Shown here piece after piece: positions 8,169-16,628 of a stretch of 64,000 nucleotides of DNA. This DNA comes from Galbitalea sp036271875 (GTDB lineage: Bacteria > Actinomycetota > Actinomycetes > Actinomycetales > Microbacteriaceae). The translations under genes and the position numbers were made by a program. The stretch spans positions 1-64,000 of the forward strand of contig DATAZU010000005.1 of NCBI GenBank assembly GCA_036271875.1, written 5' to 3'. The notes beneath the pieces were generated by a model. The model searched no databases and was not told the origin of the DNA. It saw nothing but the letters and a program-made list of their open reading frames with translations. The stretch's first letter is position 1. Each line of letters begins with the position of its first letter.

Positions 8169-8840
8169 TCAGTCCACCAGTCGGTGCTCGAACGCGAACA
8201 CAACCAGCTGCACGCGGTCACGGAGTCCCAGTTTGGCGAGGATGCGGCTGATGTGCGTCTTCACTGTCGCCTCACTGAGGAACTCACCCTTCGCTATCTC
8301 CGAGTTGCTGAGGCCCCGCGCGGCAAGCAGAAAGATGTCCCCCTCGCGCGACGTGAGGGTCGAAAACTCCTGGGGCGGCGCCGGTGCCGACGAACCGGAG
8401 TCGAAGTGCTCAAACAGTTCTCGCGTTGCGGCCGCGGCGATCACGGAGGTTCCCGCGTACACCGTGCGAATTGCCGCGAGCAGGAATTCGGGATCGGTGT
8501 CCTTGAGTAGGAAGCCGCTCGCTCCCCCGCGGATCGCGCGAGTCGCCGCCTCGTCAAGGTCGAAGGTCGTGAGCACGATGATCTTCGGGCGAGTGCCGCC
8601 GCGATCATCCGCCGCCTTGAGAATCGCCTCGGTGGACTGGATGCCGTCCATGATCGGCATCCGGATGTCCATCAGGATCACGTCGGGCTTGGCACTCGCC
8701 GCGATTGCAATGCCCTCGACGCCGTTCGCGGCCTCGCCGACGAACCGAAGGTCGGGCTGCGATGAGACGAGCATCCGAATGCCCGTTCGAAACAGTGCCT
8801 GGTCGTCGACGAGTGCAACTGTGATCGGTCCCGTCACCAC
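8169..8840 (-). CDS. NarL/LuxR-family response regulator
   Basis: A 223-residue DNA-binding regulator. The receiver domain begins VALVDDQALFRTGIRM, has the phosphoacceptor Asp in VILMDIRMPIMDG, and the switch residues IIVLTTFDLDEAA. The C-terminal LuxR-type helix-turn-helix is LTSREGDIFLLAARGLSNSE followed by SEATVKTHISRILAKLGLRD. Two GTG starts are possible (8840 and 8837); either overlaps the stop of the kinase gene, and AGGAG lies 8 nt upstream. It forms a two-component system with the kinase and probably controls the ABC genes immediately downstream, in the manner of LiaRS-type envelope stress systems. Confidence 0.92.
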   Translation of the reverse strand: MVTGPITVALVDDQALFRTGIRMLVSSQPDLRFVGEAANGVEGIAIAASAKPDVILMDIRMPIMDGIQSTEAILKAADDRGGTRPKIIVLTTFDLDEAATRAIRGGASGFLLKDTDPEFLLAAIRTVYAGTSVIAAAATRELFEHFDSGSSAPAPPQEFSTLTSREGDIFLLAARGLSNSEIAKGEFLSEATVKTHISRILAKLGLRDRVQLVVFAFEHRLVD

Positions 8841-10105
8841 TGGGCAACTCCTGGTTCTGGGGCGCTGGCCGGCGGCGCCGCCTGTTTAGTGACAACCGCG
8901 GTCATCGGCGTCGCCGATGCGGTCGCCGTGGCCGGGATGTGCGCGACAACCACGAAGTTCTTGTCGTTCACGCGAGTGGCAAGCGATCCGCCGACGAGCG
9001 CGGCCCGCTCCTTCATACCGGTGAGTCCGTGCCCGAGTCGAAGCTCGGCAGTTGCAGGCGATGCCTGTACCACGCTCGTGATTGTCATCCCCAGCTCGTC
9101 CCTTCCCCATTCGAATCGAACCACGACCTCCTGTTTGATATCGCCGTGGCGGAGTGCGTTCGTGAGCGCCTCCTGCACGATGCGATACACCGCCAGCTGC
9201 TGGCCCGTTCCGAGCTGCAGCGGAGTCCCCTTCACCGTGAACGCAATCGTGAGACCGGATGAGCGCAACTGGTCGAGCAGCCTGCTGAGGTCGGCGAGCG
9301 CGGGCTGCGGACCCTCGGTCTGCGGATGCCGAAGCTGGCCGAGCAGGAGACGAACGTCGGCGAGCGCGTCGCGAGCGGTTGACGAGATGGCACTCAGTGC
9401 GCCGTCAACCGCGTTCGGGTCATTCTCCCGGGCATACCGCGCACCGTCGGCCTGGGCGATGACCACGGCCAGCGAGTGGGCGACAACGTCGTGCATGTCA
9501 CGAGCGATCCGGTTACGTTCCTGCTCGACGATGACATCCTGCTCGGCGGCTTCCGCGTCGAGTTGGGCTGTGCGCTGCGCCGCAAGACGCTCCCTGGCCA
9601 GAACGCGGGTTCTCAGCAGCGTTCCGGCTATCCATGGCGACGCGAGCAGAAGCACCAGGAGCGCCAGGTAGAAGACAACGACGAGCAGGTCGCGAAGCAC
9701 CATCGTGACCGATGAGAGATCAAGCCGTAGCCCGACCAGGCTTCCGCCGGAAAGCGACTCGACATAGATAGCGCCGGCAACGCCTCCAACGAATACCGAG
9801 GCCAGACCGATCCGTCGCAGCAGCGGCGACCCGTAGTATGCCGTCGCATAGATCACGGCGAGGATGGCGAAGTCAGCCAGTCCCGGCGGCAGGCCGAGCA
9901 CGAACATCTGCAGAAGCGCGGTCGCCCACGCGACGATCAGCGATAGTGCGGGCGAAGAACGACGGAAACCCAGCGCGACGGCAAATCCCAGGGCGAGCAG
10001 CCCGACAACGGTCGGGCCCTCACGGAAGCTGAACGCGACCAGGAAGTAGACGAGTCCGATCACGACGTCGACCACCTGTTGGTAGGCCTTGAGCTTTCGG
10101 AACAT
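8834..10105 (-). CDS. Sensor histidine kinase (HisKA_3 type)
   Basis: A 423-residue membrane kinase. The N-terminal 165 residues hold about five to six hydrophobic segments, followed by a coiled coil (RERLAAQRTAQLDAEAAEQD) and the dimerisation/phosphoacceptor helix RNRIARDMHDVVAHSL with the catalytic His. The HATPase domain has YRIVQEALTNALRHG (N box) and LGHGLTGMKERAALVGG (G box). No extracytoplasmic sensor domain is present, which is typical of intramembrane-sensing kinases next to ABC exporters. ATG at 10105 is preceded by GGAGG and also by TAGCGT 6 nt upstream. Confidence 0.92.
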   Translation of the reverse strand: MFRKLKAYQQVVDVVIGLVYFLVAFSFREGPTVVGLLALGFAVALGFRRSSPALSLIVAWATALLQMFVLGLPPGLADFAILAVIYATAYYGSPLLRRIGLASVFVGGVAGAIYVESLSGGSLVGLRLDLSSVTMVLRDLLVVVFYLALLVLLLASPWIAGTLLRTRVLARERLAAQRTAQLDAEAAEQDVIVEQERNRIARDMHDVVAHSLAVVIAQADGARYARENDPNAVDGALSAISSTARDALADVRLLLGQLRHPQTEGPQPALADLSRLLDQLRSSGLTIAFTVKGTPLQLGTGQQLAVYRIVQEALTNALRHGDIKQEVVVRFEWGRDELGMTITSVVQASPATAELRLGHGLTGMKERAALVGGSLATRVNDKNFVVVAHIPATATASATPMTAVVTKQAAPPASAPEPGVAQW

Positions 10106-10111
10106 CCTCCA

Positions 10112-10117
10112 ACGCTA
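10112..10117 (-). promoter_or_regulatory. -10 box upstream of the sensor kinase
   Basis: TAGCGT lies 6 nt before ATG at 10105. Unlike the other cases, an SD-like GGAGG occupies the 6-nt gap. Confidence 0.4.
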
Positions 10118-10142
10118 GACGCCCGGGAAGACTGCCTGCGGG

Positions 10143-10168
10143 ATTTGAGCCTCTAGACAGCGTCAAAT
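10143..10168. promoter_or_regulatory. Inverted repeat upstream of the two-component operon
   Basis: ATTTGA (10143-10148) and TCAAAT (10163-10168) are perfect reverse complements separated by 14 bp, about 25 bp upstream of the kinase -10 box, in the 78-bp gap to era. It is a possible operator for autoregulation. Confidence 0.3.
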
Positions 10169-10183
10169 CATCCTGCCGATGTA

Positions 10184-11086
10184 TCAGAAACCGAGTCGAC
10201 CGAGCTGTTTCGGATCGCGCTGCCACTCCTTGGCAACCTTGACACGGAGGGACAGGAACACCTGCTTGCCAACAAGCGCCTCGATCTGCGTGCGCGCACG
10301 AGCGCCAACTTCCTGAAGTCGCTCACCCCGGTGCCCGATGATGATGCCCTTCTGGCTGTCGCGCTCGACAAACAGGTTCGCGTAGATGTCGACGATCTCC
10401 CGATCCTCCCGCTCCGCCATATCGTCAATCGTCACCGCGATCGAATGGGGAAGCTCATCCTGAACCCCCTCGAGTGCCGCCTCGCGAATCAGCTCGGAGA
10501 TGCGGGCTTCGAGTCCCTCGTCCGTGACAGCGTCGCTCGGATAGAGCGGTTCGGACTCGGGCAGGAGCGCAATCAGTTCGCGGGCGAGCACATCGAGTTG
10601 GATGTTGGTCAGCGCGGAAATCGGGATGATCGCGTCCCACTCCCTGAGCGCGCTCACGGCCTGCAGCTGCTCAGCGACGCTGGGACGGGATGTTGCATCC
10701 ACCTTGGTGACGATCGCGACCTTCTTCGCGCGCGGGAATCGGTCAAGCTGTTCGTTGATGTACCGGTCGCCGGGGCCAAGCTTTTCGTTCGCCGGTACGC
10801 AGAGCCCGATGATGTCGACCTCGGCGAGCGTGTCCTGGACGATCGTGTTAAGTCGTTCGCCGAGCAGAGTGCGTGGGCGGTGCATCCCGGGGGTGTCAAC
10901 GATGATCAGTTGGCCGGTCGGCTGGTGCACGATGCCGCGAATCGCTCGCCGCGTCGTCTGGGGTTTCGACGAGGTGATCGCAACTTTCTCACCGACCAGC
11001 GCGTTCGTGAGGGTCGACTTTCCGACGTTCGGCCGACCGACGAAGCTGACGAAGCCGGCACGGAACGGTTCAGAATCTGAGGACAT
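10184..11086 (-). CDS. era: GTPase Era (16S rRNA maturation)
   Basis: A 300-residue GTPase that binds 16S rRNA and helps assemble the 30S subunit. It shows G1 GRPNVGKST at residue 17, G3 DTPGMH, G4 TKVD and a C-terminal KH domain (GIIIGHRGERLQEVGARAR, then VKVAKEWQRDPKQLGRLGF). Length and C-terminal motif are standard. It is the last gene of the conserved ybeY-corC-era run on the minus strand and lies 29 bp downstream of the corC-like gene. Confidence 0.97.
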   Translation of the reverse strand: MSSDSEPFRAGFVSFVGRPNVGKSTLTNALVGEKVAITSSKPQTTRRAIRGIVHQPTGQLIIVDTPGMHRPRTLLGERLNTIVQDTLAEVDIIGLCVPANEKLGPGDRYINEQLDRFPRAKKVAIVTKVDATSRPSVAEQLQAVSALREWDAIIPISALTNIQLDVLARELIALLPESEPLYPSDAVTDEGLEARISELIREAALEGVQDELPHSIAVTIDDMAEREDREIVDIYANLFVERDSQKGIIIGHRGERLQEVGARARTQIEALVGKQVFLSLRVKVAKEWQRDPKQLGRLGF

Positions 11087-11115
11087 AGTGTTCCGAGGGT
11101 ATCGCGGCGGCCTTG

Positions 11116-12426
11116 CTACTCGGCCCGAGAGGTCGGCGCAGCATCCTCCTCGAAGGCCGACTGCGCGTCGATGAGGGTCTGGTCACGCTCGACGAGAACT
11201 GTACTGATGCGCTTGCGTCGTCCCTCGGTACGCTCGGCCGTAAGAAAGAGTCCGGAGATCGAGCCGGTTGACCCCGCGACGGGCAGCCGACCGACGGCTT
11301 TGGTCAGCAGGCCACCGACCGAGTCGACGTCGTCATCCTCGAGTTCGATTCCGAACAGGTCGCCGAGTTCGTCGATGGGCATCCTCGCCGCGACCCGGAA
11401 TCGCCCGTCGCCGAGATCCTCCGAATCGGGCACCTCACGGTCGTACTCATCGGAGATGTCGCCGACCAGCTCCTCGATGAGGTCCTCCAGCGTGACCAGT
11501 CCGGCGATGCCGCCGTATTCGTCGACGACCATCGCGAGATGGTTCGATTCGGCCTGCATGAGCCGAAGCGTGTCGTCCGCCTTCTTCGACTCCGGGACGA
11601 AGAGCGCCTTGCGGGCCAGCGTCGCCGCGGTCTGCTCCTCGTGGCCCTTGGTCGCCTCGAACTCGAGTCGCGCGACATCCCGCAGGTACAGGATGCCGAC
11701 GACCTCATCGACGTCCTCGCCGAGAACCGGCATCCGTGACACGCCCCGGTCGAGGAACAGTGCCATTGCCCGCTGGAGCTTCTCGTCGCCATCGACCGTG
11801 ACCATGTCGGTACGCGGAACCATGACCTCGCGCACGACCGTGTCGTTGAACTCGAACACGGAGTGGATCAGCTCTTGGTCGTCCTTGTCGAGTACTTCGA
11901 GTTCGGTGGCCTCATCGACCATGCTCAGAAGCTGTTCTTCGCTTGAGAACGTTGCGTTCTTGGGCCGTCCCGGTGTTACCCGATTGCCGATCGCGACGAG
12001 CGCATTCGCGATGGGCCCGAGGATCAGGCGAATGCCGCGGATGACAGGGGCCGAGAACCGCATGATCCCGTGCGAATGCGCCCGGCCGACGCTTCGCGGG
12101 CTCGAACCCACGAGTACGAACGAGACGGCCGTCATGATGAGCGCACTCGCGAGCAGCGCCCACCACCAGTCCTTCAGTGTGTAAGCGAAGGCGAGCGAGA
12201 CAAGGACGGCCGCCGTGGTTTCGGAAACCACGCGCATGAAGTTGAGCGCATTGACGTGTGCACCCATGTCACCGGCGATCGCGAGGAGGGACCGGCGCGA
12301 GCGACTGTGCGCCGCGAGATCCACGAGATCGGTGCGGCTCAGCACCGTCAGTGCGGCGTCGGATGCGGCGAGCAGGCCGCCGAAGATCACGAGCACGACG
12401 GCCGCAAGGACGAATATCGCGATCAT
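11116..12426 (-). CDS. CorC/HlyC-family membrane protein with CBS domains
   Basis: A 436-residue protein. It has an N-terminal CNNM/DUF21 domain with three to four membrane segments (residues 1-180), two CBS domains (MVPRTDMVTVDGDEKLQRAM and VPESKKADDTLRLM, then MVVDEYGGIAGLVTLEDLI) and a C-terminal CorC_HlyC domain (FRVAARMPIDELGDLFG). Members of this family are linked to Mg2+/Co2+ efflux or homeostasis; older databases call them hemolysins without support. It ends 29 bp before era and starts 7 bp after the ybeY stop, so it is part of the same operon. Confidence 0.92.
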   Translation of the reverse strand: MIAIFVLAAVVLVIFGGLLAASDAALTVLSRTDLVDLAAHSRSRRSLLAIAGDMGAHVNALNFMRVVSETTAAVLVSLAFAYTLKDWWWALLASALIMTAVSFVLVGSSPRSVGRAHSHGIMRFSAPVIRGIRLILGPIANALVAIGNRVTPGRPKNATFSSEEQLLSMVDEATELEVLDKDDQELIHSVFEFNDTVVREVMVPRTDMVTVDGDEKLQRAMALFLDRGVSRMPVLGEDVDEVVGILYLRDVARLEFEATKGHEEQTAATLARKALFVPESKKADDTLRLMQAESNHLAMVVDEYGGIAGLVTLEDLIEELVGDISDEYDREVPDSEDLGDGRFRVAARMPIDELGDLFGIELEDDDVDSVGGLLTKAVGRLPVAGSTGSISGLFLTAERTEGRRKRISTVLVERDQTLIDAQSAFEEDAAPTSRAE

Positions 12427-12433
12427 GAGTGAC

Positions 12434-12895
12434 CTAGCGCCGTCGCTCGCTCACGGAAAACCCGACGAGCAGGTCGCGTTGCAACGCGAACATCTCTTTC
12501 TCTTCCTCAGGTTCCGCGTGGTCGAATCCGAGCAGGTGGAGCAGACCGTGCGTGGTCAACAGTTCCATCTCTTCGATCGGGCTGTGTCCGGCCGCCTCGG
12601 CCTGTGCGATCGCTACCTGGGGACAGAGCACCAGATCGCCGAGCAAACCCGGTGGCGTCGGCTGGTCTTCCGTGCCCGGTCGCAACTCATCCATGGGGAA
12701 ACTCAGAACATCCGTGGGGCCGGGCTCGTCCATCCATTGCACGTGCAGCTGCTCCATCGCGGACTCGTCGACAAGCAGAATCGCGAGCTCGGCATCCGGA
12801 TGCACGTGCAGCTGGTCGAGGTTGTAGGTGACCAGGCGCTGCAGTACCGATTCATCGACTTCGATGCCGGACTCATTGTTGACTTCGATCGACAT
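12434..12895 (-). CDS. ybeY: Endoribonuclease YbeY (rRNA maturation)
   Basis: A 153-residue metal-dependent RNase required for 16S rRNA 3' end maturation and ribosome quality control. The zinc site HGLLHLLGFDH near residue 119 has the H-x3-H-x5-H spacing of the family. Full length. ATG at 12895 is 2 bp after the phoH stop, a conserved coupling, and the gene is followed closely by the corC-like gene and era. Confidence 0.97.
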   Translation of the reverse strand: MSIEVNNESGIEVDESVLQRLVTYNLDQLHVHPDAELAILLVDESAMEQLHVQWMDEPGPTDVLSFPMDELRPGTEDQPTPPGLLGDLVLCPQVAIAQAEAAGHSPIEEMELLTTHGLLHLLGFDHAEPEEEKEMFALQRDLLVGFSVSERRR

Positions 12896-12897
12896 GG

Positions 12898-14016
12898 TTA
12901 GCGCCCCCAGCGACGGTCGGGACGGCTTGGCGACCGGTGGTCCTGCGGGGCGTTACCGCGGCGCTCGGCGCGGTTTGCCCCATCCGGGTTTCCCGGGTGC
13001 GCGGCACTCTGCTCGCGTTGGAATCGCGCCGCCTGCCGCTCCGCGTCGTATTTTGTGTACGCGTCGACGATCTGGCCGACCAGGGAGTGGCGCACGACAT
13101 CCGCGCTCGTCAGCCGCGAAAAATGGATGTCATCGATGTCGCTCAGAACGCGGGTGACGAGCTGGAGGCCGCTCGCTCCCAGGGGCAGATCGACCTGCGT
13201 GACGTCGCCCGTCACCACCATCTTGGAGCCGAAGCCCAGACGGGTGAGGAACATCTTCATCTGCTCCGGTGTCGTGTTCTGTGCCTCATCCAGCACGATG
13301 AACGCGTTGTTCAGGGTGCGACCACGCATGTAAGCCAGCGGAGCCACCTCTACCGTTCCCGCCGCGAGCAGCTTCGGCACGATCTCCGGGTCCATCATTT
13401 CGTTGAGCGCATCGTAGAGCGGACGCAGGTATGGGTCGATCTTGTCGGTGAGTGTCCCCGGCAGGAAGCCGAGCCGCTCGCCCGCTTCGATGGCCGGACG
13501 ACTCAGGATGATTCGCTCGACCTCCTTGCGCTGGAGGGCTTGCACCGCCTTGGCCATCGCGAGGTAGGTCTTGCCGGTACCGGCCGGTCCGATCCCGAAC
13601 ACGATGGTGTTGTGGTCGATCGCGTCGACGTATTCCTTTTGACCAAGCGTCTTCGGACGGATGCTCTTGCCCCGACTCGTCAGGATCGCCTGGCTGAGTA
13701 GCTCGGCCGGGCTGCCAGCATTCGACTCGAGGATGCGCGCGGACGACGTGACGTCGCTCGCTCCCAGATCTGCGCCGTTTCGAACCAGTTGGATCAACTC
13801 CTCAACCAGGCGTCTCGCCGCCTGGACATCCGCCGGTCGCCCGGTCAGTGTGATTTCATTTCCGCGAACGAGGACCTGCACCGACGGGTGCTGTCGCTCG
13901 ATCGTTCGTAGCAGACGGTCCTGCGGGCCGAGCAGCTGCACCATCCCCACCCCGTCAACCGTGAGCTTGGTCTCGCTCGGCGCCTCGTCGGCACCGTCCG
14001 CCCTGCTAGTCGCCAA
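12898..14016 (-). CDS. PhoH-like ATPase
   Basis: A 372-residue cytosolic P-loop ATPase of the PhoH family. It has an N-terminal KH-like segment (ERQHPSVQVLVRGNEITLTG), Walker A GPAGTGKT near residue 142, and Walker B FIVLDEAQNTTPEQMK. The C-terminal tail is short, polar and rich in Arg, Asn and Gly. In many bacteria it is encoded next to ybeY, as here, which suggests a role in RNA metabolism. The start overlaps the 3' end of the HIT gene by 11 bp, so translation is likely coupled. Confidence 0.92.
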   Translation of the reverse strand: MATSRADGADEAPSETKLTVDGVGMVQLLGPQDRLLRTIERQHPSVQVLVRGNEITLTGRPADVQAARRLVEELIQLVRNGADLGASDVTSSARILESNAGSPAELLSQAILTSRGKSIRPKTLGQKEYVDAIDHNTIVFGIGPAGTGKTYLAMAKAVQALQRKEVERIILSRPAIEAGERLGFLPGTLTDKIDPYLRPLYDALNEMMDPEIVPKLLAAGTVEVAPLAYMRGRTLNNAFIVLDEAQNTTPEQMKMFLTRLGFGSKMVVTGDVTQVDLPLGASGLQLVTRVLSDIDDIHFSRLTSADVVRHSLVGQIVDAYTKYDAERQAARFQREQSAAHPGNPDGANRAERRGNAPQDHRSPSRPDRRWGR

Positions 14017-14359
14017 GAGAACTCTCGTCGAGCGAACCGCTCAGCACGTGCGCGTGAACGTGGAACACCGTTTGCCCCGCGCTTTCTCCGCTGTTGAAGA
14101 CGAGTCGATACTCGCCATTAGAGTGCTCGGCGGCGAGGTCGGCGGCGGTTGTAACGACCTCAGCAAGGAGGTAGGGGTCGCCCTCGGCCAGCTCGGCGAC
14201 GTTCCCGTAGTCGGCCGTCTTGGGAACGACCAGCAGGTGAACAGGAGCCTTGGGGGCGATGTCTTTGAAGGCGATGACTCGCTCGTTCTCGAAAACGATG
14301 TCGGCCGGAATTTCGCGCGCGACGATGCGCTCGAAGATCGTTGGCTCAGTCGCGGACAT
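14006..14359 (-). CDS. HIT-family nucleotide hydrolase (HinT-like)
   Basis: A 117-residue protein of the histidine triad family, which hydrolyses purine nucleoside phosphoramidates. The triad is seen as HVHAHV near residue 103, and the N-terminal TIFERIVAREIPADIVFE matches HinT. ATG at 14359 has TACGCT 7 nt upstream and no SD, suggesting an internal leaderless promoter within the operon. It overlaps phoH by 11 bp. Confidence 0.93.
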   Translation of the reverse strand: MSATEPTIFERIVAREIPADIVFENERVIAFKDIAPKAPVHLLVVPKTADYGNVAELAEGDPYLLAEVVTTAADLAAEHSNGEYRLVFNSGESAGQTVFHVHAHVLSGSLDESSLGD

Positions 14360-14366
14360 GCATCCA

Positions 14367-14372
14367 AGCGTA
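14367..14372 (-). promoter_or_regulatory. -10 box of leaderless HIT-family gene
   Basis: TACGCT on the minus strand lies 7 nt before ATG at 14359. No SD site is present. Confidence 0.35.
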
Positions 14373-14383
14373 TCGGCTGGGAT

Positions 14384-15124
14384 TCACCAGCGCCCGAGTT
14401 TCGCGCTCAGCACAGCGAGCGCCGCCGGACCCGCCGTGCTCGTTCGAAGGATGTTCGTGCCGAGCCGTGCGCCGACCGCTCCGGCCGCGAGCAGCGTGCT
14501 CAGTTCGTCCGCGGCGATCCCGCCCTCCGGGCCGACGACGAGGAGCAGGTCGATGGGCGTCGGGGCGAGTTCGACAAGCGAATGTTCGGCGAGCGGGTCG
14601 AGGACGACCATCAGCTGTTCTCCCGAATTGCCGGCCGCGAGCGTGGCGAGTTGCTTCGTTGTGACGATCTCGGCGACCTCGGGCAACCATGCGCGCGCGG
14701 ACTGCTTGGTCGCCTCGCGCACGATGGACGTCCAGCGCTGCCGCCCCTTACCGGCCTTGTCACCATCCCAGCGAGCAATGCTGCGCGCGGCGCCCCAAGG
14801 GATGATCCGGTCAACGCCGAGCTCGGTTGCGGCTTGGACGGCCATCTCGTCTCGGCCGCCCTTTGCCAGCGCCTGGACGAGGGTGATCATTGGATGCTGG
14901 CGCTCCTGGGTGATGACGCTTTCGACCGTGAACCGGAATTCGGCCGGCGCGACCTCGGTCACGGTCCCGGATGCGGTCACCCCTGCACCGTTGCCCACCG
15001 TTACGGTTTCGCCGACCGCCAACCGGCTGACCGTTACGGCGTGACGGGCATCCGGACCCTGCAGGATGACCGTGCTGCCGATTGCAGGGGCATCCAGCTC
15101 TTCGCTCAGATACTGGTTCGCCAT
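14384..15124 (-). CDS. rsmE: 16S rRNA m3U1498 methyltransferase RsmE
   Basis: A 246-residue SPOUT methyltransferase that methylates U1498 of 16S rRNA using S-adenosylmethionine. It has an N-terminal PUA-like domain (GPDARHAVTVSRLAVGE) and a knotted C-terminal domain with the SAM-binding loops LLVVGPEGGI and LGTNILRTSTAGPAAL. Length is normal for the family. It sits in the usual dnaJ-rsmE-hit-phoH order, but the interval from dnaJ is widened to 364 bp by two palindromic repeats. Confidence 0.96.
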   Translation of the reverse strand: MANQYLSEELDAPAIGSTVILQGPDARHAVTVSRLAVGETVTVGNGAGVTASGTVTEVAPAEFRFTVESVITQERQHPMITLVQALAKGGRDEMAVQAATELGVDRIIPWGAARSIARWDGDKAGKGRQRWTSIVREATKQSARAWLPEVAEIVTTKQLATLAAGNSGEQLMVVLDPLAEHSLVELAPTPIDLLLVVGPEGGIAADELSTLLAAGAVGARLGTNILRTSTAGPAALAVLSAKLGRW

Positions 15125-15175
15125 CCCCCCAGCTTGCCAGTTGCTGCGCCCCTCACCGCGTCCTCCTGATCGGCC

Positions 15176-15275
15176 ATGTCGAAAATTCAGGAGTTTCGTC
15201 GACGTCCGGGTTTGGGAGCCTGGGACTGCGGGACGGCGCGACGCGGCCCGCGCAGATCTCCTGAATTTTCGACAT
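15176..15275. repeat. Palindromic repeat element, copy 2 (100 bp)
   Basis: The left arm ATGTCGAAAATTCAGGAG (15176-15193) is the exact reverse complement of the right arm CTCCTGAATTTTCGACAT (15258-15275). The interior is GC-rich, different from the other copies, but again begins near CGTCG on the left side. It lies between dnaJ and rsmE, 84 bp from copy 3. Confidence 0.85.
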
Positions 15276-15359
15276 AGCCGCGCTCGGCGACGCCGCCTGG
15301 GGTCTGGGCAGCACCGAATTCGTCGCGAGCAGCGCCCTGACGACTAACTCGGCCGCCGG

Positions 15360-15459
15360 TGTCGAAAATTCAGGAGATCGTCGGCGGCGCTGAACCGCGT
15401 TCCGCGAAAGCCCGCGGATGGGTCGGCGCAGGCGCGACGGAACTCCTGAATTTTCGACA
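15360..15459. repeat. Palindromic repeat element, copy 3 (100 bp)
   Basis: Left arm TGTCGAAAATTCAGGAG (15360-15376) matches right arm CTCCTGAATTTTCGACA (15443-15459) perfectly. Total length is exactly that of copy 2. The rest of the 364-bp dnaJ-rsmE gap outside the two elements (15125-15175, 15276-15359 and 15460-15488) holds nothing I recognise. Confidence 0.85.
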
Positions 15460-15488
15460 AAACCGGAGGGGACGACCTCGCGGGAGGG

Positions 15489-16610
15489 CTACACGTTGAG
15501 GAAGCGGTCGCGGAGTTTCGCGAAGAGGCCCTGCTGGAACTGTGCCAGGTGCGGGTCGACCGACTTGCGGCTGCCGGCGAACTGCTTGATCAGCGACTGC
15601 TCGGCCGCGCTCAGGCGCGTGGGCGTGACCACCTGAACGCCGATCTTCAGGTCGCCGCGGCCGCTTCCGCGAAGATGCGTGATACCGCGATCCTTGATCG
15701 TGATGACCTCGGCGCTCTGGGTCCCCGGCTTGACATCGACGACGACCTCACCGTCCAAACCCTCAAGCTTCGTCTGGGCACCCAGAATCGCATCTGTCAT
15801 CTGAACCTCAAGCGTCGCGAGCAGGTCGTCGCCGTTGCGACTGAAGATGTCGTGGTGCTTGACCTTAATCTCCAGGAAAAGATCACCGGCAGGGCCACCA
15901 GCGGGACCGACCTCGCCCTGCCCCGGGAGCTGGATGCGCAAACCCGTGTCGACGCCCGCGGGGATGTCGATCTTGGCCGTGCGCGTCGCACGAACGCGCC
16001 CCTGGCCCTGACAGGTCGGGCACGGGTTCTGGATGACCGTTCCAAACCCGCGGCAGGTACCACACGGGCTCGAGGTCACGATGTTACCGAGCAGACTGCG
16101 AACGCTGCGTTGGATCGAACCCGATCCATGGCAGATGTCACAGGTCTGCGGCGATGTGCCCGGCGCACAGCAACTGCCCTCGCAGGTCTCGCACAGCACG
16201 GCGGTCTGGATGTCGAGGTCGCGCTTGCTGCCGAAGATTACCTCGCCGAGATCGAGCTCAACGCGAAGCAGGGCATCCTGCCCTCGCTCTCGGCGCGACC
16301 GCGGGCCGCGACCGTTGCCACTGCCGCCTGCCCCCGTCGCCGCCCCGAAGAACTGCTCGAAGATGTCGCCGAATCCGCCAAAGCCGGCGCCACCACCAAA
16401 GGATGCGCCGCCACCCAGGTCGTAGTTCTGTCGCTGCTGCGGGTCGCTGAGCACGTCGTACGCGTGCGTCACGAGCTTGAACTGGTCAGACGCCTCCGCA
16501 CTCGGATTGACATCCGGATGCAGTTCTCGCGCCAGCCTGCGGTACGCCCGCTTGATCTCGTCCGGGGTCGCCGAGCGCTCTACACCGAGAACCTCGTAAT
16601 GGTCTGCCAC
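15489..16610 (-). CDS. dnaJ: Chaperone DnaJ
   Basis: A 373-residue DnaK co-chaperone. It has a J domain with the HPD motif (LARELHPDVNPSAEA), a Gly/Phe-rich linker (GGGASFGGGAGFGGFGDIF), four zinc-finger repeats (CETCEGSC, CDICHGSG, CGTCRGFG, CPTCQGQG) and a C-terminal substrate-binding domain. The first zinc repeat ends in Cys rather than Gly. Start is GTG at 16610 with AGGAA about 9 nt upstream. It is 18 bp downstream of hrcA and so under heat-shock control. This is the hrcA-linked DnaJ2 of actinobacteria rather than the dnaK-operon copy. Confidence 0.96.
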   Translation of the reverse strand: MADHYEVLGVERSATPDEIKRAYRRLARELHPDVNPSAEASDQFKLVTHAYDVLSDPQQRQNYDLGGGASFGGGAGFGGFGDIFEQFFGAATGAGGSGNGRGPRSRRERGQDALLRVELDLGEVIFGSKRDLDIQTAVLCETCEGSCCAPGTSPQTCDICHGSGSIQRSVRSLLGNIVTSSPCGTCRGFGTVIQNPCPTCQGQGRVRATRTAKIDIPAGVDTGLRIQLPGQGEVGPAGGPAGDLFLEIKVKHHDIFSRNGDDLLATLEVQMTDAILGAQTKLEGLDGEVVVDVKPGTQSAEVITIKDRGITHLRGSGRGDLKIGVQVVTPTRLSAAEQSLIKQFAGSRKSVDPHLAQFQQGLFAKLRDRFLNV

Positions 16611-16628
16611 TTATATGTTTCCTACTTG

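Noticed and set aside
8355..8372. GTCGAAAACTCC inside the response regulator gene, resembling the palindromic repeat arm
   Set aside because: Only half of one arm matches, there is no partner arm, and the bases encode the conserved FSTLTSREGD stretch.
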